This document shows, in pieces, positions 54,199-64,000 of a DNA stretch of 64,000 bases; position 1 is the stretch's first letter, and each line of letters opens with the position of its first letter. The translations under genes and the position numbers were made by a program. This stretch comes from Saprospiraceae bacterium. GTDB taxonomy: Bacteria; Bacteroidota; Bacteroidia; Chitinophagales; Saprospiraceae. The stretch spans positions 62,001 to 126,000 of the forward strand of contig JANQPA010000040.1 of assembly GCA_028285545.1 (NCBI GenBank), written 5' to 3'. The notes below the pieces were generated by a model. That model was not told where the DNA came from, ran no database searches, and saw only the letters and a list, made by a program, of their open reading frames with translations.

Positions 54199-54456
54199 TT
54201 ACTTAGCTCTTTCAATGATCTCCACTAAACGCCAGCGCTTATTCTTACTCAAAGGGCGAGTTTCCATGATCCGCACCAAATCACCGATGTTACAATCATT
54301 GTTTTCGTCGTGAGCTGTGAATTTTTTAGATTTTTTCACATATTTACCATAGATCGGGTGGCGAAGTCTTCTCTCAACAGTCACTGAGATGGTCTTCTGC
54401 ATTTTGTTGCTACTAACTACTCCTACCCGAGTTTTTCTTAAATTTCTTTCTGACAT
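54199..54456 (-). CDS. rpsQ: 30S ribosomal protein S17
   Basis: Small OB-fold protein that binds the 5' domain of 16S rRNA. 85 residues. [48 protein letters not shown] is the conserved block. It lies between rpmC and rplN; both gaps (40 and 79 bases) contain no other feature. Confidence 0.97.
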   Translation of the reverse strand: MSERNLRKTRVGVVSSNKMQKTISVTVERRLRHPIYGKYVKKSKKFTAHDENNDCNIGDLVRIMETRPLSKNKRWRLVEIIERAK

Positions 54457-54496
54457 TTTCTATTGATTTAAAATCAGATTGTTTTCTAATCTGAAA

Positions 54497-54757
54497 TTAT
54501 TTGCGACGACGTCTTGCGCGAATTTTTGAGCGATTTGCCAAATCTTCCTCGGAAGCTGCTATCAATTCTCTTCTTCTCACCTCTGTTTTCAGTCTGGCCA
54601 CATTACGACGTACTTGTCTTAATACTAGTGGATTTTCCAAACCTCTGATGGCGTGATCAAACTTCAATTTTTGATACTGGCTCTCAACTTCACGCAATTC
54701 AGCGCGAATATCGTCATCACTAAGCTCCTGAAGTTCTATAAATTGTTTTGATGCCAT
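54497..54757 (-). CDS. rpmC: 50S ribosomal protein L29
   Basis: A two-helix hairpin at the tunnel exit, near the SRP and trigger-factor docking site. 86 residues, slightly longer than the 60-70 of many species, because a basic C-terminal tail (ANRSKIRARRRRK) is added. FDHAIRGLENPLVLRQVRRNVARLKTEVRRR is typical of the family core. Confidence 0.96.
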   Translation of the reverse strand: MASKQFIELQELSDDDIRAELREVESQYQKLKFDHAIRGLENPLVLRQVRRNVARLKTEVRRRELIAASEEDLANRSKIRARRRRK

Positions 54758-54791
54758 TGTCCAATGATTTCAATATATATTAAATGTATGT

Positions 54792-55214
54792 TTAATTTCC
54801 TACGTAATCAGGTCTCACTACAAACTTGGTCAAAACAGGTAATTTCTGTGCGGCAAGCCTTAAAGCTTCCTTAGCTACTTCAGTAGGTACTCCATCGATT
54901 TCAAACATGATGCGACCAGGCTTAACAACGGCCACATAGTGATCAAGGGCACCTTTACCTTTACCCATCCTTACCTCTTGAGGCTTAGCAGTTATAGGCT
55001 TGTCCGGGAATATACGGATCCAGACTCTACCCTCTCTTTTCATATATCTGTTCATCGCGATACGAGCAGATTCTATCTGTCGGTTGGTAATTCTACCTGC
55101 CTGCAGTGTTTTTAAACCAAAGGATCCAAAGGCTACAGTGCTACCTCTTTGTGCTAGCCCTTTAGTTCGGCCCTTCATCTGCTTTCTGTACTTCGTTCTT
55201 TTTGGCTGTAGCAT
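54792..55214 (-). CDS. rplP: 50S ribosomal protein L16
   Basis: Near the A-site tRNA and the peptidyl transferase centre. 140 residues. The N-terminal [27 protein letters not shown] is standard, and [32 protein letters not shown] carries the arginine that is hydroxylated in some species. It lies between rpsC and rpmC. Confidence 0.97.
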   Translation of the reverse strand: MLQPKRTKYRKQMKGRTKGLAQRGSTVAFGSFGLKTLQAGRITNRQIESARIAMNRYMKREGRVWIRIFPDKPITAKPQEVRMGKGKGALDHYVAVVKPGRIMFEIDGVPTEVAKEALRLAAQKLPVLTKFVVRPDYVGN

Positions 55215-55306
55215 TGTTATATTTTTTTACTATACAGAATAATTAATGCAATAAATGATGCTTTTTCAAAAAGCTTGGCAAAGGTAAGGCAATTTTTGAT
55301 AAAATT

Positions 55307-56035
55307 CTAACGTTTGCGCTGATTTCTACGACGACCTCTGTCTCTATCTCCGCCACCTTTTCCACCACGTTCTTTCTTACCTGTTCCAACATTAGGAGAC
55401 AAGTCTCTCTTTCCATATACTTCGCCTTTGCAAATCCATACTTTGATGCCAATTTTACCATAAATGGTTAAGGCTTCTTTCAAAGCATAGTCAATATCTG
55501 CACGGAAGGTATGAAGAGGAGTTCTCCCTTCTTTATATTCTTCTGAACGCGCCATATCTGCACCATTTAAACGGCCTGCTATTCTTACTTTAATTCCTTC
55601 TGCACCAGCTCTAATGGTAGATTGGATGGCCATTTTGATAGCACGACGATAATTGATTCTGGCTTCCAATTGCTTAGCAATAGATTCCGCAACAATGTTG
55701 GCGTCAAGCTCAGGTTTTCTAATTTCAATGATGTTGATTTGAACATCCTTACCGGTGAGTTTTTTCAACTCTTCGCGGATATTGTCGACCTCCTGGCCTC
55801 CCTTACCAATGATGATACCGGGGCGAGAAGTATGAATGGTAACGGTAATACGCTTAAGCGTGCGCTCAATAATAATACGAGCGATTCCGCCTTTTTGTAC
55901 CCGTGCATATAGGTAGGTGCGAATTTTTTCATCTTCCACAACCTTGTCACCGAAGTCATTGCCTCCAAACCAGTTGGATTCCCAACCTCTGATGATACCT
56001 AGTCGATTACCTATTGGATTTGTCTTTTGACCCAT
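55307..56035 (-). CDS. rpsC: 30S ribosomal protein S3 with basic C-terminal tail
   Basis: mRNA-entry-channel protein with a KH domain (about 40-110; [21 protein letters not shown]). 242 residues. The conserved C-terminal domain ends near residue 215, after which comes a Gly/Arg/Lys/Asp-rich tail ([26 protein letters not shown]). The tail could bind mRNA or rRNA. It lies between rplV and rplP. Confidence 0.96.
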   Translation of the reverse strand: MGQKTNPIGNRLGIIRGWESNWFGGNDFGDKVVEDEKIRTYLYARVQKGGIARIIIERTLKRITVTIHTSRPGIIIGKGGQEVDNIREELKKLTGKDVQINIIEIRKPELDANIVAESIAKQLEARINYRRAIKMAIQSTIRAGAEGIKVRIAGRLNGADMARSEEYKEGRTPLHTFRADIDYALKEALTIYGKIGIKVWICKGEVYGKRDLSPNVGTGKKERGGKGGGDRDRGRRRNQRKR

Positions 56036-56051
56036 ATTGATTGATATTATA

Positions 56052-56489
56052 CTATTCTTCTACTGTTGTGTTTTCCTCTGTTTCAACATCCTCTACCTCT
56101 ACATAATCTTCTTCCTCTTCTTCAACTTCCTGATCTGGAAGCGGCACCCTGTTTTCTACAATTATGGTAACATGGCAAGAATGTTTGCGAATCCGGTGCG
56201 CTCTTCCGTGAGGCGCCGGGCGAAAACGCTTAAGCATGGTTCCCTGATCTGCAAAAGCAGTTTCGATATAAAGCTCATAGTCATCTGCGCTCTCAGCTCC
56301 TCCCAACTTGTATTCCCAATTAGCGATGGCAGACAGGACCAGTTTTTCTAACCATACGGCTGCTTCTTTTTTGGTATATCTAAGGATATCCAAAGCTTCA
56401 TCTACACGTTGTCCTCTTATTAGGTCAACTACCAATCGCATTTTGCGAGCTGACATTGGCACATTACGAAGTTTTGCTACAGCTTCCAT
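56052..56489 (-). CDS. rplV: 50S ribosomal protein L22 with acidic C-terminal tail
   Basis: Lines the exit tunnel with its beta-hairpin, which is the macrolide-resistance site in other bacteria. Residues 1-115 are standard ([40 protein letters not shown]). The remaining ~30 residues are almost all Glu/Asp/Val/Tyr ([18 protein letters not shown]). The tail is unusual for L22 and probably disordered at the solvent side. It lies between rpsS and rpsC. Confidence 0.95.
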   Translation of the reverse strand: MEAVAKLRNVPMSARKMRLVVDLIRGQRVDEALDILRYTKKEAAVWLEKLVLSAIANWEYKLGGAESADDYELYIETAFADQGTMLKRFRPAPHGRAHRIRKHSCHVTIIVENRVPLPDQEVEEEEEDYVEVEDVETEENTTVEE

Positions 56490-56543
56490 TATTTTTCCAT
56501 TATGAATGCATTCAAATAGCCTGAATGCAAAAAGTTGCTCAAA

Positions 56544-56813
56544 TTATTTTTTTCTATTACCTGCATGCCCTTTGAAGCTACGTGTTGGGGAAAATTCACC
56601 CAATTTGTGGCCTACCATATTCTCAGTAATATATACCGGCACGAAAGTTTTTCCATTATGTACAGCTATGGTTTCTCCAACCATATCTGGAATAATCATC
56701 GATGCACGAGACCATGTTTTAATGACGGTCTTTTTCTTGGACTCTTTAGACTTCTCTACTTTTTTCAATAATTTATGAAAAATGTAAGGTCCTTTTTTAA
56801 GTGATCTAGGCAT
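56544..56813 (-). CDS. rpsS: 30S ribosomal protein S19
   Basis: Head protein near the A-site that forms a complex with S13. 89 residues. [20 protein letters not shown] and [36 protein letters not shown] are the family core. It follows rplB with a 3-base gap, so it is coupled to it. Confidence 0.97.
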   Translation of the reverse strand: MPRSLKKGPYIFHKLLKKVEKSKESKKKTVIKTWSRASMIIPDMVGETIAVHNGKTFVPVYITENMVGHKLGEFSPTRSFKGHAGNRKK

Positions 56814-56816
56814 ATG

Positions 56817-57656
56817 CTATCTTGATTTTTTCTTACTCTTTCTTTTTGAAATAATAAGCCTATTTGAAGCTTTCTTAGGATTCCTCGTTTTTTGACCTTT
56901 GGCAAAAACACCAGTTCTGGAACGAGGGTGTCCTCCTGAAGATCTACCTTCACCACCGCCCATTGGGTGATCAACCGGGTTCATGGCTACACCACGTACT
57001 CTTGGGCGCTTGCCGATCCAGCGTTTGCGGCCGGCTTTTCCAAGAACCTGTAAACTATGGTCTGGATTCGAGGTAGATCCAATAGTTGCTCTACATTTAA
57101 GTAAAATTCTTCGCACTTCACTTGAAGGAAGCTTAATGATGGCATACTTTCCTTCACGGCCCATGAGGATACCATAAGTACCTGCACTTCTGGCCATAGC
57201 CGCCCCTTGACCGGGATGTAATTCGATGGCATGTATAGAAGCACCAAGAGGAATGTTCTTTAATGAAAGGGTGTTCCCCAAGTTAGGACTTACATCGTCA
57301 CCAGAAATCACTTCATTCCCTACTTGTAATCCATCAGGTGCGATGATGTAACGCTTTTCGCCATCGGCATACTCCAATAAAGCAATAAAAGCAGTGCGGT
57401 TTGGATCGTATTCGATAGACTTAACGGTTGCAGCGATACCATCTTTATTTCTTTTGAAATCAATGATACGATAGCGACGTTTATGTCCACCACCTCTTTG
57501 GCGAACTGTCATACGACCATCATTATTACGTCCACCACTCTTCTTTAGAGGAGCTAGCAGGCTTTTTTCAGGTTTGCTGGTCGTTACTTCCGTGAAAGCA
57601 TTACCAACTCTGAATCTCGTTCCGGGTGATACCGGTTTATACTTCTTAACTGACAT
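56817..57656 (-). CDS. rplB: 50S ribosomal protein L2
   Basis: Needed for subunit association and peptidyl transferase activity. 279 residues. [26 protein letters not shown] near the C-terminus contains the conserved histidine implicated in catalysis. The SH3-like and OB-like domains occupy the first 200 residues ([23 protein letters not shown]). It lies between rplW and rpsS. Confidence 0.97.
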   Translation of the reverse strand: MSVKKYKPVSPGTRFRVGNAFTEVTTSKPEKSLLAPLKKSGGRNNDGRMTVRQRGGGHKRRYRIIDFKRNKDGIAATVKSIEYDPNRTAFIALLEYADGEKRYIIAPDGLQVGNEVISGDDVSPNLGNTLSLKNIPLGASIHAIELHPGQGAAMARSAGTYGILMGREGKYAIIKLPSSEVRRILLKCRATIGSTSNPDHSLQVLGKAGRKRWIGKRPRVRGVAMNPVDHPMGGGEGRSSGGHPRSRTGVFAKGQKTRNPKKASNRLIISKRKSKKKSR

Positions 57657-57735
57657 TTCTTACTAATTTCTAGTACTTCACGCAACCTGAATAATACAGG
57701 ACTGCAAAAATAGAATTCAGTTCCTAAATTCAAAA

Positions 57736-58032
57736 TTAAATCTCGCCGAAGAAATCAATTTCTTCTCCCTCAGTAAGGGTAATTATGGCCTTTTTCACAG
57801 AGGGCTTGCGTCCCTTTATTATTCCAGATTTAGTAGATCTTGATTTGACCTTACCTGGCATAATGATGGTGTTCACAGATTCAACAGCTACATTGTACAT
57901 TTCTTCGACTGCCTTTTTAATCTCTACCTTATTAGCCTTTTTGTGAACCACAAAGGTATATTGATTCAGACGATCAGATAACATTTCTGTTTTTTCTGTA
58001 ATCAAAGGCCTTATGAGTATTGTATTTGCCAT
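57736..58032 (-). CDS. rplW: 50S ribosomal protein L23
   Basis: Binds trigger factor and SRP at the tunnel exit. 98 residues. ILIRPLITEKTEMLSDRLNQYTFVVHKKANKVEIKKAVEEMYNVAVESVNT is the conserved core, with the exposed Glu of the trigger-factor site typically in this region. It lies between rplD and rplB. Confidence 0.97.
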   Translation of the reverse strand: MANTILIRPLITEKTEMLSDRLNQYTFVVHKKANKVEIKKAVEEMYNVAVESVNTIIMPGKVKSRSTKSGIIKGRKPSVKKAIITLTEGEEIDFFGEI

Positions 58033-58060
58033 GACTAAATGTTTCTACTGATCTAACAGT

Positions 58061-58687
58061 TTAATTTAAGCTCTTAATTATTTCTTCTACTGATCCTTCG
58101 GACAAAATAAGTGCATTGGCCAAAAGTATCTGGTAGGTGTTGAGGTCGGTAGCTCTAACCACATCGGACTTCTTCAGATTTCTGGAAGACAAATAAACTT
58201 CCTTTTCATAATCAGAGGTCACCAGTAGGGAGCGATTATCAACCGCATTGAAATTATTGAGAATATTGATGTATTCCTTAGTTTTTGGTGAATCGAAGGA
58301 AAAGTCTTCGATAACAAACAATTTCCCTTCAGCCATTTTACCGGATAAGGCAGATTTTCTGGCTAACCTTTTTGTTTTTTTATTCAACTTCAGGTTATAG
58401 CTCCGAGGGCGAGGGCCAAAAATACGACCTCCTCCTCTGAAAATCGGGTTTTTAATATCACCAAAACGAGCGGTACCAGTTCCTTTTTGGCGCTTGATCT
58501 TTTTTGTTGATCCAGCTACTTCCCCACGTTCTTTTGATTTGTGGGTACCCTGGCGTTGATTGGCCAGGTATTGCTTTACTGATAAATATACAGAGTGCTC
58601 ATTGGGTTCGATACCGAAGATATCATCCGGCAACTCAATGGATCTACCAGTTTTTTCGCCTTGAATATTTAGTACTTCGACTTTCAT
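58061..58687 (-). CDS. rplD: 50S ribosomal protein L4
   Basis: Tunnel-lining protein and, in enterobacteria, the autogenous regulator of the S10 operon. The ATG at 58687 gives 208 residues (MKVEVLNIQG); a TTG two codons earlier is also open. The tunnel loop GSTKKIKRQKGTGTARFGDIKNPIFRGGGRIFGPRPR is intact. It is followed by rplW with 28 bases between. Confidence 0.96.
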   Translation of the reverse strand: MKVEVLNIQGEKTGRSIELPDDIFGIEPNEHSVYLSVKQYLANQRQGTHKSKERGEVAGSTKKIKRQKGTGTARFGDIKNPIFRGGGRIFGPRPRSYNLKLNKKTKRLARKSALSGKMAEGKLFVIEDFSFDSPKTKEYINILNNFNAVDNRSLLVTSDYEKEVYLSSRNLKKSDVVRATDLNTYQILLANALILSEGSVEEIIKSLN

Positions 58688-58753
58688 CGTCAATCATTTA
58701 ATAAGCAAAGAATAGCACCTTATGATCATCAAGATCCGGGCATTCTATAAATT

Positions 58754-59374
58754 TTATTTCTCTAAAACAACGAAGGCGCCTTTGTGGCCAGGTACAGCTC
58801 CTTTTACCAGGATCAAATTTTTCTCAGGGAAAAGCTTTACCACCTCCAGGTTCTGAATTTTAACGCGCTTACCACCCATACGTCCAGCCATTTTCATTCC
58901 TTTGAAAACACGTGCAGGATATGAAGCAGCACCAATAGATCCAGGTGCCCGCTGGCGGTTATGCTGGCCGTGAGTAGCGTCATTTACCCCTCTAAACCCA
59001 TGTCTTTTTACTACCCCCTGAAATCCTTTACCTTTGGAGGTACCAATAGCATTGATATAATCACCTTCTTCAAAGACTTCGTCTACCTTGATAATATCCC
59101 CTAAGGCTTTTTCAATACCAAAGTCACGAAATTCAACAACTTTTCGTTTGGGTCCTGTTTTTGCCTTTTGATAATGCCCTTGGAGAGCTTGCGATGTGTT
59201 TTTAGCTTTCGCTTCCCCGTATCCTAATTGAAGAGCATCATAACCATCTTTTTCCTCAGTTCGTACCTGAGTAACAACACATGGTCCTGCCTCAATTACG
59301 GTACAGGCTACGTATTTACCAGCATCATCGAATACGCTGGTCATTCCAATTTTTTTACCGATTAATCCGTCCAT
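58754..59374 (-). CDS. rplC: 50S ribosomal protein L3
   Basis: Early assembly protein whose loop reaches the peptidyl transferase centre. 206 residues. [37 protein letters not shown] and [48 protein letters not shown] contain the family blocks and the Gln that is methylated in E. coli. It is preceded by rpsJ with a 161-base gap holding a small hairpin (59525-59542) around the rpsJ stop. Confidence 0.97.
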   Translation of the reverse strand: MDGLIGKKIGMTSVFDDAGKYVACTVIEAGPCVVTQVRTEEKDGYDALQLGYGEAKAKNTSQALQGHYQKAKTGPKRKVVEFRDFGIEKALGDIIKVDEVFEEGDYINAIGTSKGKGFQGVVKRHGFRGVNDATHGQHNRQRAPGSIGAASYPARVFKGMKMAGRMGGKRVKIQNLEVVKLFPEKNLILVKGAVPGHKGAFVVLEK

Positions 59375-59535
59375 CCGAACATTATGTTTTTAGAAGAAGA
59401 GATATCGAACCTTTCCACAGCCTATCTTTGCTATAATAGCCCGAAAGCCATTCCAAAGAATTGAAAAGCGGCGGCTTTCAAAAAGCTGGAAAATAATCCT
59501 AAAGATCTTTTCTCCCGAATGAAAGACGTAGCTGA

Positions 59536-59844
59536 CTACGTCAATTTTACTTGAATATCAACCCCACTTGGCAATTCCAGTTTGGACAGGGCATCTACTG
59601 TCTTCTGGGTGGGCGTGTAAATTTCTATGAGGCGTTTGTGGGTACGCAACTGGAACTGCTCACGAGATTTTTTATTCACGTGCGGAGACCGCAACACGGT
59701 AAAAATTTTCTTCTCTGTGGGCAGCGGAATCGGACCGGTTACTACAGCACCACTATTCCTCACTGTTTTAACGATTTTCTCCGTTGATTTATCTACCAAA
59801 TTGTGGTCATATGAACGGAGCTTAATCCTAATCTTTTGATTCAT
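59536..59844 (-). CDS. rpsJ: 30S ribosomal protein S10
   Basis: Head protein, also the NusE partner of NusB in antitermination. 102 residues. [44 protein letters not shown] is conserved. Its TAG stop lies inside a 7-bp hairpin. It is followed by rplC after 161 bases, and a terminator-like hairpin (59882-59919) precedes it. Confidence 0.97.
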   Translation of the reverse strand: MNQKIRIKLRSYDHNLVDKSTEKIVKTVRNSGAVVTGPIPLPTEKKIFTVLRSPHVNKKSREQFQLRTHKRLIEIYTPTQKTVDALSKLELPSGVDIQVKLT

Positions 59845-59881
59845 GCGCCAATTAATTATTAAGTCAAACTGTCGTTAAAAC

Positions 59882-59919
59882 TGCCAGCCCAAGGCCAACT
59901 TTTCAGCACAGGGCTGGCA
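59882..59919 (-). promoter_or_regulatory. Hairpin between fusA and rpsJ
   Basis: TGCCAGCCC (59882-59890) pairs with GGGCTGGCA (59911-59919), 9 bp, loop 20 bases; on the minus strand it is followed by GTTTTAA. It lies in the 101-base gap after the fusA stop. It could reduce read-through from the str part into the S10 part of the cluster. Confidence 0.55.
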
Positions 59920-59945
59920 ATTCTTTAATACAATGTATGATAAAA

Positions 59946-62081
59946 TTAAACGTTTACTTCACCTTTTGCCTTTTCGATAATCTCCTTGGCAATATTATTT
60001 GGTGCTTCTGCATAATGAGAAAACTCCATTGTTGAAGAAGCTCTTCCCGAGGTGATGGTACGTAAAGACGTAACATAACCAAACATTTCTGATAATGGAA
60101 CATCTGCTTTTATAGCGATGGCTCCACCTGAACGTCCTTCCTGACTCTTGGGTAAGCCACGACGACGGTTAAGGTCACCAATAACACTTCCTACAAATTC
60201 TTCAGGAGTTACCACTTCCAATTTCATAATAGGCTCCATTATTACAGCACCTGCTTTTGGTGCAGCGGCTTTAAAGCCTTCTTTTGCACATAACTCAAAA
60301 GCGATAGGTTTTGAATCCACGGCGTGCATAGATCCGTCATAAACCTTAACCCTCATGCTGTCCATGCTATAGCCCGCCAAAACTCCATTACTCATCATGG
60401 CCTTAAATCCATCGGAAATAGGTTTGATATAGTTTTTGTCGATAGAACCACCAACAATCTTCCACTCGAATTCGAGTTTCGTTTTTCCGGATTTGAAATC
60501 TTCGCTTTCTAAAAATTCCTCCGAAGCAGGTCCTAATTCGAATTCCATATCTGCAAACAAACCAGAACCACCTGATTGTTTTTTCAATCTTTCACGGTGA
60601 TCAACGGTTCTTGTCAATGCTTCTTTGTAATTAACCTGAGGCTGACCCTGATTTACATCCACTTTAAATTCACGTCTCAAACGATCAACGATAATTTCAA
60701 GGTGAAGCTCTCCCATACCACTAACAACGGTTTGGTTGGTATCCTCATCATAACGTACTCTGAAAGTTGGATCTTCTTCCGCAAGCTTGGCCAATGCCAT
60801 TCCTAGCTTATCTAAATCTTTTTGAGATTTAGGCTCTACAGCCAATCCAATTACAGGGTCTGGGAAGGTCATACTTTCCAGAACGATGGGATGTTTAACA
60901 TCACAAATCGTATCTCCTGTTTTGAGATCTTTAAATCCTACAGCAGCTGCAATATCTCCTGCTTCTACTTTATCAATAGGATTTTGCTTATTAGAATGCA
61001 TTTGGTACAAACGCGAAATCCGTTCTTTTTTACCTGAGCGTGTGTTTAACACATAAGAACCTGCGTCCAATGAACCAGAGTAAGAGCGGAAGAAGGCCAA
61101 ACGACCTACATAAGGGTCGGTAGCAATTTTAAATGCTAGCGCTGCAAATGGTTCATCTACACTTGGCTTTCTCTTTTCAGGTTGTTCCGTATCAGGGTTA
61201 ATCCCCTCAATTGCTTCTACATCAACTGGAGAAGGCAAAAATGCACATACTGCATCCAATACAGCCTGAACTCCTTTGTTTTTGAAGGCTGATCCACAGA
61301 AGATAGGCATAATCTTAATGTCACGAACTGCCATCTTAATGGCATTACGGATCTCTTCTGCTGAGATTGAATCAGGATCATCAAAGAACTTTTCAAGTAG
61401 GGATTCATCGTAATCTGCTACTGCTTCCAATAACATTTCTCTTCGCTCCTGTACTTCATCTTTTAGTTCCTCAGGGATATCGATAACCTCGAAGGTCATT
61501 CCCATATCCTCTTCATTCCAAATGATTGCCTGATTGGTAATCAAGTCTACTACACCACGGAATCTTTCTTCAGCTCCAATAGGAACTTGAAGAGCCACTG
61601 GATTAGCTCCTAGCTTATCTTTAATATCATCAACTACTGAAAAGAAATCAGCTCCTGAGCGATCCATTTTATTTACAAAACCAATACGGGGTACATGATA
61701 GCGGTCCATCTGACGGAAAACCGTTTCAGACTGTGGCTCTACCCCACTAACTGCGCAGTAAAGTGCTACTACACCATCTAATACACGCAAAGAACGCTCT
61801 ACCTCTACTGTAAAATCAACGTGTCCAGGAGTATCAATAATGTTAATAGAATACTCTTTGTCCTGCCAATTCCAGCTAGTTTTGGTAGCAGCCGAAGTAA
61901 TGGTTATCCCTCTTTCCTGTTCTTGCTCCATCCAATCCATTGTGGCAGCGCCGTCATGAACTTCACCAATCTTGTGGCTGATCCCCGTATAGAAGAGAAC
62001 CCGCTCAGTGGTGGTCGTTTTGCCGGCATCGATATGAGCTGCAATACCAATATTTCTGGTAAATTTTAAATCTTTTGCCAT
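59946..62081 (-). CDS. fusA: Elongation factor G
   Basis: GTPase that moves tRNA and mRNA during translocation. The ATG at 62081 gives 711 residues ([18 protein letters not shown]); the longer frame to 62165 adds an unrelated lead into rpsG. G1 [16 protein letters not shown]3 [13 protein letters not shown]4 NKMDRSGAD are intact, followed by domains II-V with [19 protein letters not shown] and a C-terminal domain ending [12 protein letters not shown]. It lies between rpsG and rpsJ; tuf is absent from the window, as is common in Bacteroidota. Confidence 0.97.
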   Translation of the reverse strand: MAKDLKFTRNIGIAAHIDAGKTTTTERVLFYTGISHKIGEVHDGAATMDWMEQEQERGITITSAATKTSWNWQDKEYSINIIDTPGHVDFTVEVERSLRVLDGVVALYCAVSGVEPQSETVFRQMDRYHVPRIGFVNKMDRSGADFFSVVDDIKDKLGANPVALQVPIGAEERFRGVVDLITNQAIIWNEEDMGMTFEVIDIPEELKDEVQERREMLLEAVADYDESLLEKFFDDPDSISAEEIRNAIKMAVRDIKIMPIFCGSAFKNKGVQAVLDAVCAFLPSPVDVEAIEGINPDTEQPEKRKPSVDEPFAALAFKIATDPYVGRLAFFRSYSGSLDAGSYVLNTRSGKKERISRLYQMHSNKQNPIDKVEAGDIAAAVGFKDLKTGDTICDVKHPIVLESMTFPDPVIGLAVEPKSQKDLDKLGMALAKLAEEDPTFRVRYDEDTNQTVVSGMGELHLEIIVDRLRREFKVDVNQGQPQVNYKEALTRTVDHRERLKKQSGGSGLFADMEFELGPASEEFLESEDFKSGKTKLEFEWKIVGGSIDKNYIKPISDGFKAMMSNGVLAGYSMDSMRVKVYDGSMHAVDSKPIAFELCAKEGFKAAAPKAGAVIMEPIMKLEVVTPEEFVGSVIGDLNRRRGLPKSQEGRSGGAIAIKADVPLSEMFGYVTSLRTITSGRASSTMEFSHYAEAPNNIAKEIIEKAKGEVNV

Positions 62082-62139
62082 GACTGTTCCTCGAAAAGGA
62101 TTTTTTAATTTTTTGTTATGTGTTCGATACAGATGATTC

Positions 62140-62607
62140 TTAAACTCTAAAGTGAGCAAAGGCACGGTTAGATTCAGCCATTCTATGCGTATCTTCCTTA
62201 CGCTTTACAGCTGCTCCTTCCCCTTTGCTTGCTGCTATCAACTCTGCTGCTAACTTCTCTGCCATTCCCTTACCACTGCGTTGACGAGCAAATTTAATTA
62301 GCCACTTCATTCCAATAGAAACTTTGCGCTTAGCGCGTATTTCCGTTGGAATTTGAAAGGTAGCTCCTCCAATACGGCGACTCCGAACTTCCACCTGTGG
62401 CATAGCATTTGCCAATGCTTTTTTGAAAATAGGATGTTCGTCTTGTTTGGTTCTTTCCTTTACAATGTCCATAGCATCATAAAATACTTTGAAAGCAACC
62501 GTTTTCTTTCCCCTCAGCATCAGGTTGTTGACAAACTGAGTAACCACCGGATCATTATATCTAGGATCAGGATTTATGATTCGAACCTTTGGTTTTCTTT
62601 TTCTCAT
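62140..62607 (-). CDS. rpsG: 30S ribosomal protein S7
   Basis: Initiates assembly of the 30S head and is the autogenous repressor of the str operon in E. coli. 155 residues. [48 protein letters not shown] is the conserved start and [13 protein letters not shown] the end. It overlaps the longer, rejected fusA frame but not the chosen fusA start. Confidence 0.97.
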   Translation of the reverse strand: MRKRKPKVRIINPDPRYNDPVVTQFVNNLMLRGKKTVAFKVFYDAMDIVKERTKQDEHPIFKKALANAMPQVEVRSRRIGGATFQIPTEIRAKRKVSIGMKWLIKFARQRSGKGMAEKLAAELIAASKGEGAAVKRKEDTHRMAESNRAFAHFRV

Positions 62608-62635
62608 CTTATTTTATCATTATCCGTTTTACGAA

Positions 62636-63010
62636 TTACTTCTTAGGACGTTTCGTTCCATACTTAGATCTACTCTGTAATCTATCCATTACCCCAGCAG
62701 TATCCAAAGCACCACGTACAATAGTATAACGAACCCCAGGTAAATCCTTTACCCGTCCTCCTCTTATGAGCACAATTGAGTGTTCCTGAAGATTATGTCC
62801 CTCCCCAGGTATATAGGCAATCACCTCAATTCCGTTCGTCAAGCGTACTTTTGCCACTTTACGCAAAGCTGAGTTAGGCTTCTTTGGTGTAGTAGTATAC
62901 ACTCTTGTACACACCCCTCGCTTTTGCGGACAAGCATCTAACGCCCGAGATTTACTCTTGGTAATAACCTTTTTTCTTCCCTTGCGTACAAGTTGATTAA
63001 TAGTTGGCAT
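62636..63010 (-). CDS. rpsL: 30S ribosomal protein S12
   Basis: Decoding-centre protein. 124 residues. Lys43 in [12 protein letters not shown] and Lys88 in [12 protein letters not shown] are both lysine, the streptomycin-sensitive state in other bacteria; Asp89 is the known methylthiolation site. First gene of the cluster, with a promoter at 63092-63123 and an 8-bp leader hairpin at 63052-63081. Confidence 0.97.
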   Translation of the reverse strand: MPTINQLVRKGRKKVITKSKSRALDACPQKRGVCTRVYTTTPKKPNSALRKVAKVRLTNGIEVIAYIPGEGHNLQEHSIVLIRGGRVKDLPGVRYTIVRGALDTAGVMDRLQSRSKYGTKRPKK

Positions 63011-63051
63011 ATATTGTTTTTTTCAACTAAACACTATGATTGTCAAATGAA

Positions 63052-63081
63052 TTAAAGGCAAAGTTTTACCCTCGCCTTTAA
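63052..63081 (-). promoter_or_regulatory. Leader hairpin of the rpsL operon
   Basis: TTAAAGGC (63052-63059) pairs with GCCTTTAA (63074-63081), an 8-bp stem with a 14-base loop in the untranslated leader between the promoter and the rpsL ATG. A role in control of the operon is inferred only from position. Confidence 0.5.
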
Positions 63082-63091
63082 AAAGCGATTG

Positions 63092-63123
63092 CAAAGGTAG
63101 AAGTTTTATAGATTTTTTCCAAA
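63092..63123 (-). promoter_or_regulatory. Main promoter of the ribosomal protein cluster
   Basis: The -33 box TTTG lies at 63120-63123 and the -7 box TACCTTTG at 63092-63099, separated by 20 bases, both matching the Bacteroidota consensus. The transcript would start near 63085, about 75 bases before the rpsL ATG. Confidence 0.8.
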
Positions 63124-63328
63124 AAAAGATGAAATATTTTCTAAGGCCCCAGCCACTAAAAAATGTCAAACCTACAGGCAAGCTAAATTTCAGTGCAAAA
63201 TCTAAAAAAATTTAGTAATTTAACTATAAGTCCAACACCTACATACTCCTAAAAATCATCAACTGACTTGTTCATTTGTTGATAAGCTACATTGTCCTTA
63301 AGATTCAGACCTAAACACCAATTAACTA

Positions 63329-64000
63329 ATGAAAATGAAAGCAGATTCGCAAAATGCTAAAATTCTGCTACTTGAAGATGATCAATCTTTAAGGCAAATA
63401 CTGATTAAAGTATTTACTGAAGCCGGTTACAAAACCCATGCGGTAAAAGATGGTGAACACGCACTCAAAGATCTGAAACGTTTTTACCCTGACATCATTA
63501 TATCAGATGTTTTAATGCCGAAAATGAATGGGATAGAATTTTTGAAATTTATTCGCAAAAATCCCACCTATAAAGATATCCCCTTTATTATCCTTTCTGC
63601 CAAAGCTACCTTAGAAGATCGAATCGAGGGGCTGGAGCATGGGGCTGATGACTATATTATTAAACCTTTTGATGTCCAGGAATTGGTTTTACGCATAAAA
63701 AACACACTAGACCTGCGCAATAGAAGCAAAAAAAACATCACTCCAAACAATAATGGAAATCTAGACCAGAGATCCATGGTCTTCCTTCGCCGATTATTTG
63801 ATTATCTCAGTACTAATATCACAGATACTGACCTTAACCTGGATAAAGTTTCACTTGCTCTAAATATGAGTCCTTCTGGACTTCAAAAGAAAATCAAGCG
63901 ATTGACAGACAAATCCTTCACTCAATATGTAAGGGAAAAAAGATTGGAATATGCTAAAGAATTATTAGACCTTGGTATTCATAATGTCAATGAGGTAGCT
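63329..64000 (+). CDS. Response regulator with AraC-type DNA-binding domain, partial
   Basis: The only gene on the plus strand. Visible 224 residues. The receiver domain (about 10-125) reads ILLLEDDQSLRQIL, with phospho-acceptor Asp57 in DIIISDVLMPKMNG, Ser/Thr in ILSAKA and Lys in IKPFD. A linker is followed by the start of an AraC-type HTH (about 150 onward; LNLDKVSLALNMSPSGLQKKIKRLTDKS). The 3' end lies beyond the window. In Bacteroidota such proteins often follow hybrid sensor kinases; the sensor is not in view. Start ATG at 63329, with an alternative ATG two codons on. Confidence 0.92.
   Translation, partial: MKMKADSQNAKILLLEDDQSLRQILIKVFTEAGYKTHAVKDGEHALKDLKRFYPDIIISDVLMPKMNGIEFLKFIRKNPTYKDIPFIILSAKATLEDRIEGLEHGADDYIIKPFDVQELVLRIKNTLDLRNRSKKNITPNNNGNLDQRSMVFLRRLFDYLSTNITDTDLNLDKVSLALNMSPSGLQKKIKRLTDKSFTQYVREKRLEYAKELLDLGIHNVNEVA

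Larger units (their letters stand above)
63011..63328. other. 318-base divergent control region
   Basis: No gene is found. It holds the rpsL promoter and leader on the minus strand and the upstream of the response-regulator gene on the plus strand. No clear plus-strand promoter of the TAnnTTTG type was seen. Confidence 0.6.

Overview
The window comes from a member of the Bacteroidota, most likely Saprospiria/Cytophagia-like. Evidence: an AT-rich genome; Bacteroidota-type promoters (TTTG and TAnnTTTG boxes); few Shine-Dalgarno sites; DUF6090-like, EAD11, NHL and Reg_prop proteins; zinc-less L36 and S14; and the gene order rplQ-carA-eno after the ribosomal cluster. The genus cannot be named from this sequence alone. 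Every confident gene from position 1 to 63,010 lies on the minus strand. Only the response regulator at the right edge is on the plus strand.

Reading in the direction of transcription (right to left), 63,010 to 43,452 is the complete fused str-S10-spc-alpha cluster: rpsL, rpsG, fusA, rpsJ, rplC, rplD, rplW, rplB, rpsS, rplV, rpsC, rplP, rpmC, rpsQ, rplN, rplX, rplE, rpsN, rpsH, rplF, rplR, rpsE, rpmD, rplO, secY, map, infA, rpmJ, rpsM, rpsK, rpsD, rpoA, rplQ. It starts at a good promoter (63,092-63,123) and ends in a strong terminator (43,397-43,434). Internal hairpins and a second promoter before infA probably adjust expression. It is followed by carA with its own promoter, eno, an FtsB/DivIC-like gene and sucD.

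From about 39,000 down to 1 is an accessory-looking region of mostly unrelated single enzymes and secreted proteins. It holds an amidohydrolase, MenB, aldo/keto reductase, a histidine phosphatase, a propeller lipoprotein, an EAD11 protein followed by a DUF7003-like protein, a ClbS/DfsB-like protein, two alpha/beta hydrolases with Cys in the nucleophile position, an AraC/GNAT/SDR operon, an S41 protease, a PhyH oxygenase, an L,D-transpeptidase, a secreted arginine/agmatine deiminase-like lipoprotein, a Vat-like acetyltransferase, a sialidase, a DUF885 lipoprotein, a serine hydrolase and a second-type MurG running off the left edge. No transposase, integrase, phage gene, CRISPR array, tRNA or rRNA was found.

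Two features are unexplained by ordinary annotation. First, gene relics are scattered through the accessory region: a Nudix C-terminus, an SDR C-terminus, a MOSC N-terminus, a DUF6090-like pseudogene with an in-frame stop, a frameshifted small gene and a bare signal peptide. Second, gene junctions carry short tandem arrays of period 7 (GTAATGA, GTAGAAG and GGAACAA families), 6 (CAATNN) and 10. Most begin within about 25 bases after a stop codon and some form inverted pairs. There are also several long perfect palindromes, the most striking being two hairpins sharing an ATAT junction at 40,517-40,603.
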